Part shown: positions 32,762 through 40,464 of the stretch, piece by piece
How positions within the stretch are numbered: the stretch's first letter is position 1
Layout: each line of letters begins with the position of its first letter
Source of the DNA: an uncultured Actinomycetes bacterium
GTDB taxonomy: Bacteria; Actinomycetota; Actinomycetes; Nanopelagicales; Nanopelagicaceae
Direction of reading: 5' to 3'
Assembly (NCBI GenBank): GCA_937876245.1
Contig: CALEGP010000034.1
Location: 1 to 64,000 of the forward strand
DNA: 64,000 nt
The notes under the pieces: model-generated
Database searches by the model: none
What the model saw: the letters and a program-made list of their open reading frames with translations, nothing else
Told to the model about the DNA's origin: nothing
Translations under genes and position numbers: made by a program

Positions 32762-34261
32762 ATGAGCAAGGTCATTGTTATCGGGGCAGGCATGGCTGGC
32801 ATGGCCACTGCTGCCAGACTTGCAAAAGCTGGGCACAGGGTCACAATTTTCGAGCGAAGCAATTTGACCGGAGGAAAATGTCGAACCGAGTTGATTGGAG
32901 ATTATGCCTTCGACACCGGACCCTCACTTCTAACTTTGCCAGCTGTATATCGTGATCTATTCCTAAAAACTGGAAAACGTATTGAACATATTCTAAAAAT
33001 AAATCCTGTAGATCCCGCATTTGTATATAACTTTGCTGATAAGACAAAGATAGCATTTCCAAATCTTTCACCAGGTGAAGTTAGCCGCTCTATCGAATCA
33101 ACTTTAGGTCCTGATGCAGCTAATGAATGGCATAACTTAATGCAACGTGCCGAACATATGTGGGACGTTTCCCGCGGGCCATTTGTTGAATCCGAACTTA
33201 AATCAATCGCTTCGCTAGCTAGACGTAAGAATCTGATATCCGATCTGCGTACAATCTCCCCCTTTATGTCACTTCGTTCACTTACTTCTAAGTACACAAA
33301 AAATCCCTATTTGAGTGCGATTGTTGATCGTTACGCAACTTATTCAGGATCAGATCCTAGAAAAGTTCCAGCAGTTCTGCTTACGATCGCATTTGTAGAA
33401 TCTGCTTTCGGCGCATGGCATATAGAGGGCGGAATTGGTCAACTTGCTATTGCACTTGACGAGAGATGTCGCAAACTAGGAGTTGAAATTTTACTAAATA
33501 GCGAAGTTTCTAAAATAACTTTTGAGGCAAATTCGGCAACTGGGGTTGTGGTTGGAGGTGAGACTTACGCCGCTGATTTTATTGTAGCTAATGCTGATGC
33601 CGAAATTGTTTACAAGAAATTGCTTCCACCAAAATTACGAGTTGTTAAGGCTGAGCGAAAAAAGATGGCGAAAGCTACAAAGTCGCTGGCTGGCTTTACC
33701 CTTCTTCTCGGTTTAGACAATAGTAGAGTCTCCAATCCGCCACCGAAATTGCCACACCATTCAATCTATTTTCCGCGCGATTACGATGCCGAATTTGATG
33801 ATATTTTTATTAGAAAAATTCCGGTCCAGGATCCGACAATTTATATCTGCTCTCCAGATGATTCCAAAATGGCCAAGGCAAATAAGGAAGCGTGGTCTGT
33901 CCTAATAAATGCCCCGAGGCATGAAGCGGTAGGCGGTTGGGACTGGCGTAAAGAGCCTGAAAAATACGCAAAGCAAATAATTAGCAAACTCGATGCCCTA
34001 GGACTTAGAGTTTCAGAACGGTTAGATGTCATGGAGTTTAGAACACCTTATGATCTAGAAAATTCAGTAGCTGCGCCAGGTGGATCGATTTATGGGACTT
34101 CGAGCAATGGTGCCAAATCGGCTTTTCTGCGAGCCAAAAATTCCTCGCCTTTAAAGAATCTATATTGCGTTGGTGGCTCGGCACATCCTGGTGGTGGACT
34201 TCCGCTCGTTGCCATTAGCGCAGAAATTGTTTCCGATGCAATTGCTCGTGCTAATCTTTAA
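32762..34261 (+). CDS. crtD: CrtI-family carotenoid desaturase, probably CrtD-type
   Basis: A 499-residue flavoprotein with an N-terminal FAD loop VIVIGAGMAGMATAARLAKAG, the phytoene desaturase pattern DTGPSLLTLP and a C-terminal GGSAHPGGGLPLVA. It belongs to the CrtI/CrtD/CrtN family. Because a second copy adjacent to crtB (36834) is the better crtI candidate and this one follows hydratase and glycosyltransferase genes, 3,4-desaturation of a hydroxylated end (CrtD) is the best guess. It ends 11 bases inside the convergent phosphatidyltransferase gene. Confidence 0.8.
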   Translation: MSKVIVIGAGMAGMATAARLAKAGHRVTIFERSNLTGGKCRTELIGDYAFDTGPSLLTLPAVYRDLFLKTGKRIEHILKINPVDPAFVYNFADKTKIAFPNLSPGEVSRSIESTLGPDAANEWHNLMQRAEHMWDVSRGPFVESELKSIASLARRKNLISDLRTISPFMSLRSLTSKYTKNPYLSAIVDRYATYSGSDPRKVPAVLLTIAFVESAFGAWHIEGGIGQLAIALDERCRKLGVEILLNSEVSKITFEANSATGVVVGGETYAADFIVANADAEIVYKKLLPPKLRVVKAERKKMAKATKSLAGFTLLLGLDNSRVSNPPPKLPHHSIYFPRDYDAEFDDIFIRKIPVQDPTIYICSPDDSKMAKANKEAWSVLINAPRHEAVGGWDWRKEPEKYAKQIISKLDALGLRVSERLDVMEFRTPYDLENSVAAPGGSIYGTSSNGAKSAFLRAKNSSPLKNLYCVGGSAHPGGGLPLVAISAEIVSDAIARANL

Positions 34262-34871
34262 AACGCCGGTAAGAATTAAAAGTCAGCTGAAATAGGGCTA
34301 TTGACTGAAACAGCGCCCAGATTACGGTAATTATCGTAATCCAATTAAGTTGCAGGATATTTGCAATAATGGCGATAAAGATAAAGCTGGCGCGTATTGG
34401 ACGCTCTCCAATCGTTATGATTCCAAGTTCACCGTGGCCCAGTCCTGCCGACCTAGCACGGAGATATTCTTGAGTAAATGCAAAGATGGATGCGATAAGT
34501 ATGAATTGAACTGGCGCACCCAGCCTATATAGGGCAAGTGCCCAAAAGACTTCTGAGATTCGGTCCGCAAATGAATCGAGGAAAGCGCCAAATTTTGATG
34601 TACGTTGCAGAACAACAGCTAGTGAACCGTCTATCCCATCAAAGAATAGGGAGAGAGTTAAAAAAAGCGCAGCAGACCAATGGTAGGGAAATATCGAAAG
34701 CGCGATGGCGCAAAGTAGACCAGCGCTCGTTAACATAGCTGGGGTGATGTGAATTCTCGCCATAGGTTTAACTAGTGCGAAGGAAATCCTCAACCAAATT
34801 TTAACTATCCCTGTTATTTCTGCGCCGCCGTGAAGTTTTGACCAGGTTGCAAAGAATTCAGATTTAAGCAC
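34251..34871 (-). CDS. CDP-alcohol phosphatidyltransferase family protein
   Basis: An integral membrane enzyme, about 206 residues from the GTG at 34871, which overlaps the metF stop and has GGAAG upstream. The catalytic motif reads DGIDGSLAVVLQRTSKFG then AFLDSFAD. All the metal-binding Asp and Gly of the D-x2-D-G-x2-A-R motif are kept, but the Arg after Ala is Val, as in a recognised actinobacterial subgroup. It should transfer a phosphatidyl or related group from a CDP-lipid to an unknown alcohol. Coupling to metF is translational, not functional as far as can be seen. Confidence 0.83.
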   Translation of the reverse strand: MLKSEFFATWSKLHGGAEITGIVKIWLRISFALVKPMARIHITPAMLTSAGLLCAIALSIFPYHWSAALFLTLSLFFDGIDGSLAVVLQRTSKFGAFLDSFADRISEVFWALALYRLGAPVQFILIASIFAFTQEYLRARSAGLGHGELGIITIGERPIRASFIFIAIIANILQLNWITIITVIWALFQSIALFQLTFNSYRRFKD

Positions 34872-35721
34872 GTTCTTCCAAACTAAGATTTCTGTATATT
34901 TCCAAGGTCGCATCGGCGCTATTCATTGTATAAAAATGCAGTCCAGGAACCTTCAATGAGATCAACTCAGTGCAAAGCTGAGTTGCCAGCTCCACGCCCG
35001 CCGCACGTACCGCTTCTGAATCTTGAGCAATGCTCTGAAATCTTTCATTAATCTCTCTGGGTATTGGAGTTCCGCTCAACTCGGCCATCCGATGCAGTTG
35101 TTTCACATTTGTAATCGGCAATATTCCTGCGATCACAGGCAGTCTCGAGCCCCGAACTTCCAATCTGGAAACGAGGTCTTGCCACTTGCTGCTATCAAAA
35201 AAGAATTGCGTCGTCGCGAAACTAGCTCCGAGTTGCTCTTTTCGAAGCAAGACCTCGACATCTTTTTCAAAATCGCCATTACTGGCTGGATGGCCGTCGG
35301 GAAATGCGGCGACTCCAACGCTAAAGACGCCAACTTTCATTGCTAGTTCAACAAGTTGATCAGAATGATCAAAACCCCCAGGCGTTGACATCCAAGTTGC
35401 AGTCGGACCTTCAGTTGGATCGCCCCTAAGTGCCAAAATACTTTTAATTCCTGCTTCTTTATATTGCTTTAGAATTTCCATTAATTCTTCTTCAGTAGAG
35501 CCAACACACGTTAGATGGGCAACAGTATTTATCCCCGTTCGCTCCGTTATTTCTTTGGTGATTCTAATTGTGCGATCTCTTGTACTGCCACCAGCCCCAT
35601 AAGTGACAGAGATAAAATCAGGCTTAATTGCCTTAACTGCCGTGGTTGCTTCCCAAAGTCGCGCCTCTCCAGCCTCGTCTTTTGGTGGGAAAAACTCCAC
35701 TGAAACCGAGATGCTTCCCAT
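34864..35721 (-). CDS. metF: Methylenetetrahydrofolate reductase
   Basis: Reduces 5,10-methylene-THF to 5-methyl-THF for methionine synthesis. The 285-residue TIM-barrel flavoprotein has the catalytic Glu in VSVEFFPPKDE, VTYGAGGSTRDRT, HLTCVGST, LALRGDP and FFFDSS. It diverges from crtE with only 24 bases between start codons. A -10-like TAGCCT lies 8 bases before the ATG, so the message would be nearly leaderless. Confidence 0.96.
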   Translation of the reverse strand: MGSISVSVEFFPPKDEAGEARLWEATTAVKAIKPDFISVTYGAGGSTRDRTIRITKEITERTGINTVAHLTCVGSTEEELMEILKQYKEAGIKSILALRGDPTEGPTATWMSTPGGFDHSDQLVELAMKVGVFSVGVAAFPDGHPASNGDFEKDVEVLLRKEQLGASFATTQFFFDSSKWQDLVSRLEVRGSRLPVIAGILPITNVKQLHRMAELSGTPIPREINERFQSIAQDSEAVRAAGVELATQLCTELISLKVPGLHFYTMNSADATLEIYRNLSLEERA

Positions 35722-35745
35722 AGCGAGTCAGGCTACCCTTACGAA
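35722..35745. promoter_or_regulatory. 24-bp divergent promoter between metF and crtE
   Basis: Both start codons are 24 bases apart, so both promoters must lie here or inside the opposite gene. On the plus strand TACCCT (35734-35739) is exactly six bases before the crtE GTG. On the minus strand TAGCCT (35730-35735) is eight bases before the metF ATG. The two -10 boxes overlap, so the promoters probably compete. Confidence 0.55.
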
Positions 35746-36819
35746 GTGATTTTTTCAGTTAACTCAGAGTTAAATGAGATTCGAGATGGAATCAACGGTG
35801 AACTTCTCAAATTCATTGCCCGAGAGAATCAGTATCTAAGAGAAATCGGATCAGAGTTAGTTCCAGTGGCTGTTGCAATGGAACGCTTTCTTCTTGATAC
35901 CGGAAAACGTCTGCGCCCCCTCTTTGCCTATGTTGGTTTTCTTGGTTCTGGGGCGGCTCCAAAAATTGAAATCTTGCATTCTTGTGCTGCCCTGGAACTA
36001 ATACACGTCTGCGCTTTAATACATGACGATGTTATGGATGGTTCTGATACCCGCCGAGGCGCACCCTCAATACATAAAGCATTCGAAGCAATGCATATGA
36101 AAGAGAAGATGTCTGGTTCAGCGCAACAATTTGGAATTTCTGCCGCAATACTTTTGGGTGATTTGGCCCTTGTCTGGTCAGCAAAGATGTTGCACCAAGC
36201 CGGGCTTGGTGAAAGTGAATTGGTCCGGTCTCTGCCGATGTATGACGAAATGAGAGTTGAGCTTATGGCTGGGCAATACTTAGATATTTTTGAACAGGCC
36301 TTGGGAAGTCAGTCCGTCGAGCGTTCTTTGAAAGTTGCCAGATATAAATCTGGGAAATACACAATCGAGCGACCGCTGCATTTCGGAGCTGCGCTAGGTG
36401 GCGGCAAGCCCAAGTTATTTGAAACTTATTCAGAGTATGGATTGCCCCTTGGTGAGGCTTTTCAACTTCGCGATGACATTCTTGGAATTTTTGGTGACCC
36501 GAGTGAAACCGGAAAGCCCGCTGGCGATGACCTTCGAGAAGGAAAAAGAACTGTTCTCCTGGCAAAGACTATGGAACTTGCAGATGAGAAGTCCAAGCTT
36601 GTAATTGAATCGACGCTAGGTAATCCAAAAATGAACTCCGAAGAACTTTCTAAAGTTCAAGAAATCATCACTAACACAGGTGCTTTAGCCCAAGTTGAGG
36701 AGCTAATCGATTCACTAACTTTCAGTGCGCAATCTGCGCTCGACCGTGGTGAGATTAAGCCACTCTCCAAGCAAGCTCTAGCGAAGTTGATCACAATCGT
36801 TACCCGGAGAACTCTTTAA
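35746..36819 (+). CDS. crtE: Geranylgeranyl diphosphate synthase-type polyprenyl synthase
   Basis: A 357-residue trans-prenyltransferase with LRPLFAY, the first aspartate-rich motif HDDVMDGSD and the second QLRDDILGIFGDP. It makes the C20 precursor for phytoene. The gene is followed by crtI and crtB, which supports GGPP as product. The start is GTG at 35746 and appears leaderless (TACCCT six bases upstream). It opens the second carotenoid transcription unit. Confidence 0.92.
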   Translation: MIFSVNSELNEIRDGINGELLKFIARENQYLREIGSELVPVAVAMERFLLDTGKRLRPLFAYVGFLGSGAAPKIEILHSCAALELIHVCALIHDDVMDGSDTRRGAPSIHKAFEAMHMKEKMSGSAQQFGISAAILLGDLALVWSAKMLHQAGLGESELVRSLPMYDEMRVELMAGQYLDIFEQALGSQSVERSLKVARYKSGKYTIERPLHFGAALGGGKPKLFETYSEYGLPLGEAFQLRDDILGIFGDPSETGKPAGDDLREGKRTVLLAKTMELADEKSKLVIESTLGNPKMNSEELSKVQEIITNTGALAQVEELIDSLTFSAQSALDRGEIKPLSKQALAKLITIVTRRTL

Positions 36820-36833
36820 GAATTGGAAGTCTG

Positions 36834-38318
36834 ATGCCAGCTCGTGTTAAAGGTCCGACTGATCATGTAGTCATCGTCGGAGCAGGACTAGGTGGTCTGA
36901 GCGCAGCACTTCGCTTGGCTGGAGCTGGTCGAAAAGTTACAGTCATAGAACGTGAAAGTGTGCCCGGTGGGCGAAATGGTTTATTAAATAAAGATGGTTA
37001 TTCGTTTGATACGGGCCCAACTGTTTTGACAATGCCAGATTTAATTCAAGATGCCTTTTCTTGCGTTGGTGAAGAGCTCAAAGACTGGCTTGAACTTCTT
37101 CCACTAAAACCCCTGTACCGGGCTTTCTTTCATGACGGCTCAACGCTCGATGTACATGCAGAGACTGGGCGAATGCAAGAAGAGATCCGTAATGTAATTG
37201 GTGCCCAAGAGGCGGCAGGTTATGGCCGCTATGTAGATTTTGTAACCAAGCTTTATAAGTTGGAAATGAATGATTTTATTGACCGCAACATAGATTCTCC
37301 GCTCAATCTTTTGACACCAAACCTGGCACGACTAGTAGCGCTAGGCGGCTTTCGCCGGCTTGCACCAAAAGTTAATCAATTTCTAAAGGATCCACGTACT
37401 CAAAAAGTTTATTCATTTCAAGCGATGTATGCCGGCGTCAGTCCTCAGCAAGCGCTAGCCCTTTATGCCGTTATTGCATACATGGATTCAGTAAATGGCG
37501 TCTTCTTTCCTAAGGGTGGAATGCACGCTCTGCCTCGTGCACTTGCGGGCGCAGCAGCGAAACATGGCGTCGATTTTAGGTACAACCAAACGGTTACAAC
37601 CGTCGAACATTCCGGGGGTAGGGCACGGGCCGTAATTACCAAAGATGGTGACCGGATAGCCTGTGATGCCCTAATTTTAAATCCCGATTTACCAGTAGCT
37701 TGGCGAGAATTACTTGGTGAAACACCAAGGTCTATTAAACGGCTTAATTATTCGCCATCTTGCGTTACTTTACTTATCGGTTCTAGTAAAAGTTATGATC
37801 GCTTAGCCCATCACAATATTCACTTTGGTGAATCTTGGAATGGAGTCTTTGACGAACTGATCAACAAGAAAAGGTTTATGTCTGACCCAAGTTTGCTTGT
37901 CACCGTACCTACCAAAGATGACAGAAATTTAGCCCCCAACGGAAAACACTCATATTACGTACTCTTCCCGACGCCAAATTTATCTGCCGATATTGACTGG
38001 AAAGCCCAAGGCGCTAAATATCGTGACCAGATGATAAGTACTATGGAAAAGCGCGGATATGACGACTTCAGTAGTTCAATTGAAGTGGAACAGATGACAA
38101 CACCGCTCGATTGGCAAGCCCAAGGCATGGAGCAAGGGGCGCCATTTGCCAGCGCACATACCTTCTTTCAAACCGGCCCATTCCGACCCCGCAATATGGC
38201 AAAAGGCTTCGAGAATGTTGTATTTACCGGTTCAGGGACTCAACCCGGAGTTGGTGTACCGATGGTTCTAATTTCTGGCCGCCTTGCTGCTGAACGAATC
38301 GTTGGTACCGTTAAATAA
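36834..38318 (+). CDS. crtI: Phytoene desaturase
   Basis: A 494-residue FAD enzyme with HVVIVGAGLGGLSAALRLAGAG at the N-terminus, SFDTGPTVLTMPDLI, FPKGGMHALPRAL and a C-terminal GSGTQPGVGVPMVLISG. It should carry out the successive desaturations of phytoene to lycopene. It starts 14 bases after crtE behind GGAAG and is directly followed by crtB. It is a different subfamily from the desaturase at 32762, and this one is the standard CrtI by context. Confidence 0.93.
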   Translation: MPARVKGPTDHVVIVGAGLGGLSAALRLAGAGRKVTVIERESVPGGRNGLLNKDGYSFDTGPTVLTMPDLIQDAFSCVGEELKDWLELLPLKPLYRAFFHDGSTLDVHAETGRMQEEIRNVIGAQEAAGYGRYVDFVTKLYKLEMNDFIDRNIDSPLNLLTPNLARLVALGGFRRLAPKVNQFLKDPRTQKVYSFQAMYAGVSPQQALALYAVIAYMDSVNGVFFPKGGMHALPRALAGAAAKHGVDFRYNQTVTTVEHSGGRARAVITKDGDRIACDALILNPDLPVAWRELLGETPRSIKRLNYSPSCVTLLIGSSKSYDRLAHHNIHFGESWNGVFDELINKKRFMSDPSLLVTVPTKDDRNLAPNGKHSYYVLFPTPNLSADIDWKAQGAKYRDQMISTMEKRGYDDFSSSIEVEQMTTPLDWQAQGMEQGAPFASAHTFFQTGPFRPRNMAKGFENVVFTGSGTQPGVGVPMVLISGRLAAERIVGTVK

Positions 38319-39218
38319 ATGGATGAGTTAACTGCCGCGGGAATAACCGACCCACTTCTTCGTGCCTCTTACGAAGAGTGCAAGAGGCTCAATTCCAGAC
38401 ATGGAAAAACTTATTATTTGGCGACACTTCTACTCCCTCCAGGAAAACGACCATTTGTCCATGCGCTATATGGATTTGCTCGATATGCCGACGAAATTGT
38501 TGATGACCTAGCCTCAGAACTCACTCCTGAGGAGAAGGCCATAGAGCTAACTACATGGGGCAATAAGAGAATATTGGATATCAAGAATGGCGCGAGCTCT
38601 GATCATATTGGTCGAGCCCTAGTAGATACTGTCACTCGGTTTAATATTCCTATTAAGTATTTTGAGGCATTTCTGCGTTCGATGGCCATGGATTTATACA
38701 TTAACGAATATCAAAGTTTTGATGACCTAATGGAATATGTCTATGGTTCGGCTTCGGTAATCGGTTTGCAGATGCTTCCAATTCTTGAGGCCTACTCTCC
38801 TGAAAGCCAAGTGGCAGCCGAAAAACTAGGAACCGCATTTCAGTTAGCAAATTTTATCCGCGATGTTGGCGAGGACTTAGATCGTGGGCGAATCTACCTA
38901 CCCATAGATGAGTTGCAAGCACATGGTGTTACCAGAGAAACCCTCGAAGCCCGAGTCGTTACGCCAGAAATTAGGTCACTCCTTAAAGCGCAGATTGCCA
39001 GAGTTAGGCAATTACAGAGTGAGGCTGAGCCGGGAATTAAATTATTGGCCCCAAATTCCCAAGCTTGTATTGAGGTTGCCAATGAACTGTACTGCGGGAT
39101 CGTCGATGAGGTAGAAAAAATCGATTTTGAAATATTTGAACGCCGGGCTAAAACTTCAAATTGGCGGCGAATCAAGGTTGCCTTTCCGGCGCTGTTGCGG
39201 GCGAAAAAAACTCGCTAG
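38319..39218 (+). CDS. crtB: Phytoene synthase
   Basis: Joins two GGPP to make phytoene. The 299-residue squalene/phytoene synthase has YGFARYADEIVDDLA (first Asp-rich motif), YVYGSASVIGLQMLPIL, and AFQLANFIRDVGEDLDRGRI (second motif with DxGED). It starts right after the crtI stop. No lycopene cyclase gene follows; the next gene is a thiamine transporter behind its own riboswitch. Confidence 0.95.
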   Translation: MDELTAAGITDPLLRASYEECKRLNSRHGKTYYLATLLLPPGKRPFVHALYGFARYADEIVDDLASELTPEEKAIELTTWGNKRILDIKNGASSDHIGRALVDTVTRFNIPIKYFEAFLRSMAMDLYINEYQSFDDLMEYVYGSASVIGLQMLPILEAYSPESQVAAEKLGTAFQLANFIRDVGEDLDRGRIYLPIDELQAHGVTRETLEARVVTPEIRSLLKAQIARVRQLQSEAEPGIKLLAPNSQACIEVANELYCGIVDEVEKIDFEIFERRAKTSNWRRIKVAFPALLRAKKTR

Positions 39219-39236
39219 CTTGCTATTCTTTGTCGC

Positions 39237-39321
39237 GACGGGAGCCGATTAATTGGCTGAGAGGATCTGAAATTCAGATCGACCGTAGAACCAATTCGGT
39301 AATGCGAATTGGAAAGGGGTC
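39237..39321 (+). promoter_or_regulatory. TPP riboswitch controlling pnuT
   Basis: The THI-box pattern is present: GGGAGCC, GGCTGAGAGG (39255-39264), a perfect 7-bp hairpin GATCTGA/TCAGATC (39264-39280), GACCGTAGAACC, and a perfect 8-bp stem CCAATTCG/CGAATTGG (39291-39312) whose loop GTAATG matches the pyrophosphate-sensing GATAATG element, then AAAGGGG. GAC (39237-39239) and GTC (39319-39321) can close P1. The 3' end includes the ribosome binding site of pnuT, so TPP should block translation. The gap 39219-39326 contains little else. Confidence 0.93.
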
Positions 39322-39326
39322 TAAAG

Positions 39327-39923
39327 ATGAATATAAATCTAATGGTTACAGTCTTTACAGCTTGGGGCTATGAATTATCGCTCTTAGAGCTGCTCGCATT
39401 TGTCACCGCGGTAATCGGCGTCTGGCTTGGCGTCTATGGGCCAAGGACAACCTGGCCTTGGTGGAGCATTAGCTCCCTGCTCTATGCAGTTCTTTTTTTT
39501 CAGTGGAAATATTATGCGAGTGGATTTTTGCAATTTATTTTCATTGCGGGCGCAATCGCCGGCTGGTTTGGCTGGGGCCCAAAGGGAGCAACGCCGCAAA
39601 AATTGACTGGGAAAGAGATAAGGATTTGGGGCTTGGCTTACCTTCTCTCCTGGTTCGCTCTTTATCCCATTCTCAAAAAAATTGGAGCTACTGCGACTTT
39701 TACTGAGGCCTTTGGTTTTGTCGGCAGCTGCATCGCGCAACTTCTCATGGTGTTACAGAAATATGAAAATTGGATCGTCTGGTTTGTCGTAGATTCGGTT
39801 TATACCTACCAATATTTCGCCGGCCAACAATACTTAACTGGGATTCTCTATTTCATTTTTGTCTTAATCGCTGTTGGTGGCTGGAAGCGGTGGTTACGTG
39901 AAACAGCAGCTCAAGTCAATTAA
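39327..39923 (+). CDS. pnuT: PnuT-type thiamine transporter (PnuC family)
   Basis: A membrane protein of 198 residues with about seven hydrophobic segments and PnuC-family aromatic motifs such as WPWWSISSLLYAVLFFQWKYYA, shown here only in part, plus WFVVDSVYTYQYF. PnuC proteins move vitamins by facilitated diffusion: PnuC nicotinamide riboside, PnuT thiamine. The TPP riboswitch directly upstream points to thiamine. The start is the ATG at 39327 behind AAAGGGG; an in-frame start six codons upstream lies inside the riboswitch and is rejected. It overlaps the next gene, a kinase-like protein. Confidence 0.88.
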   Translation: MNINLMVTVFTAWGYELSLLELLAFVTAVIGVWLGVYGPRTTWPWWSISSLLYAVLFFQWKYYASGFLQFIFIAGAIAGWFGWGPKGATPQKLTGKEIRIWGLAYLLSWFALYPILKKIGATATFTEAFGFVGSCIAQLLMVLQKYENWIVWFVVDSVYTYQYFAGQQYLTGILYFIFVLIAVGGWKRWLRETAAQVN

Positions 39924-40455
39924 GGACCTCCTTTCCTCGCTTGAGCCGAAGTGTGGAGAGAGCGCTGTCATAACCATTGATGGCCCAGCCGGCTCTGGAA
40001 AAACAACCCTGGCTCGCATCTTAAGTTCAGAGCTGGCATCGTCCTATACGGTTCATATGGATGATCTGTATAACGGCTGGGAGTCGACCTTGACTCCCAA
40101 ACTCTCTTCTAAACTTCGCGAAATAATGCGAGAGGTCAGAGATAATTCTCAGGTAATTTTTGCTGTTTTTGACTGGATTGAGAATTCTCAGAAAACCGAG
40201 GTTCGTCAGCCAGCGCCGAGATATTTAATTGTAGAGGGTGTTGGTTCTGGTCAAAGCGCTATTCGTGATTTTGTCTCACTTGCTCTTTGGATCGAAGTTC
40301 CGGTTGAAGAGGGCTTAGCCCGGGTGATTAAACGCGATGGTCCTTCAGTCACGCAATACATGCCAGCATTTCTTGCGGCTCAAAACTCACATTTTGAGAA
40401 AGAAGAGACCAGGAAATGGGCGGATAAACGCTTAAGTGGCCTGGGTACTGTCTAA
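39898..40455 (+). CDS. P-loop nucleoside kinase-like protein coupled to pnuT
   Basis: A protein of about 185 residues with a Walker A motif DGPAGSGKTTLA, a uridine kinase-like HMDDLYNGWE loop, VEGVGSG and a LID-like Arg segment (ARVIKRDGPS). It looks like a small-molecule kinase, but the substrate is not evident. I take the GTG at 39898 as start, 26 bases inside pnuT; an earlier in-frame start exists at 39874. The overlap means the two are co-translated under the same TPP riboswitch. A role in phosphorylating and trapping the transported thiamine or its precursor is my inference. Confidence 0.7.
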   Translation: MKQQLKSIKDLLSSLEPKCGESAVITIDGPAGSGKTTLARILSSELASSYTVHMDDLYNGWESTLTPKLSSKLREIMREVRDNSQVIFAVFDWIENSQKTEVRQPAPRYLIVEGVGSGQSAIRDFVSLALWIEVPVEEGLARVIKRDGPSVTQYMPAFLAAQNSHFEKEETRKWADKRLSGLGTV

Positions 40456-40464
40456 GATTTAGGT

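Noticed and set aside
32762-34261. A second phytoene desaturase (crtI duplicate)
   Set aside because: It differs clearly from the crtI beside crtB and sits among end-group tailoring genes, so a CrtD-type role is more likely, though not proven.
39309-39326. An earlier in-frame start for pnuT
   Set aside because: It lies inside the TPP riboswitch; the ATG at 39327 has the AAAGGGG binding site at proper distance.
39327-39923. Nicotinamide riboside transporter (PnuC) as the name for this gene
   Set aside because: The upstream element is a TPP riboswitch, which points to the thiamine branch (PnuT) of the family.
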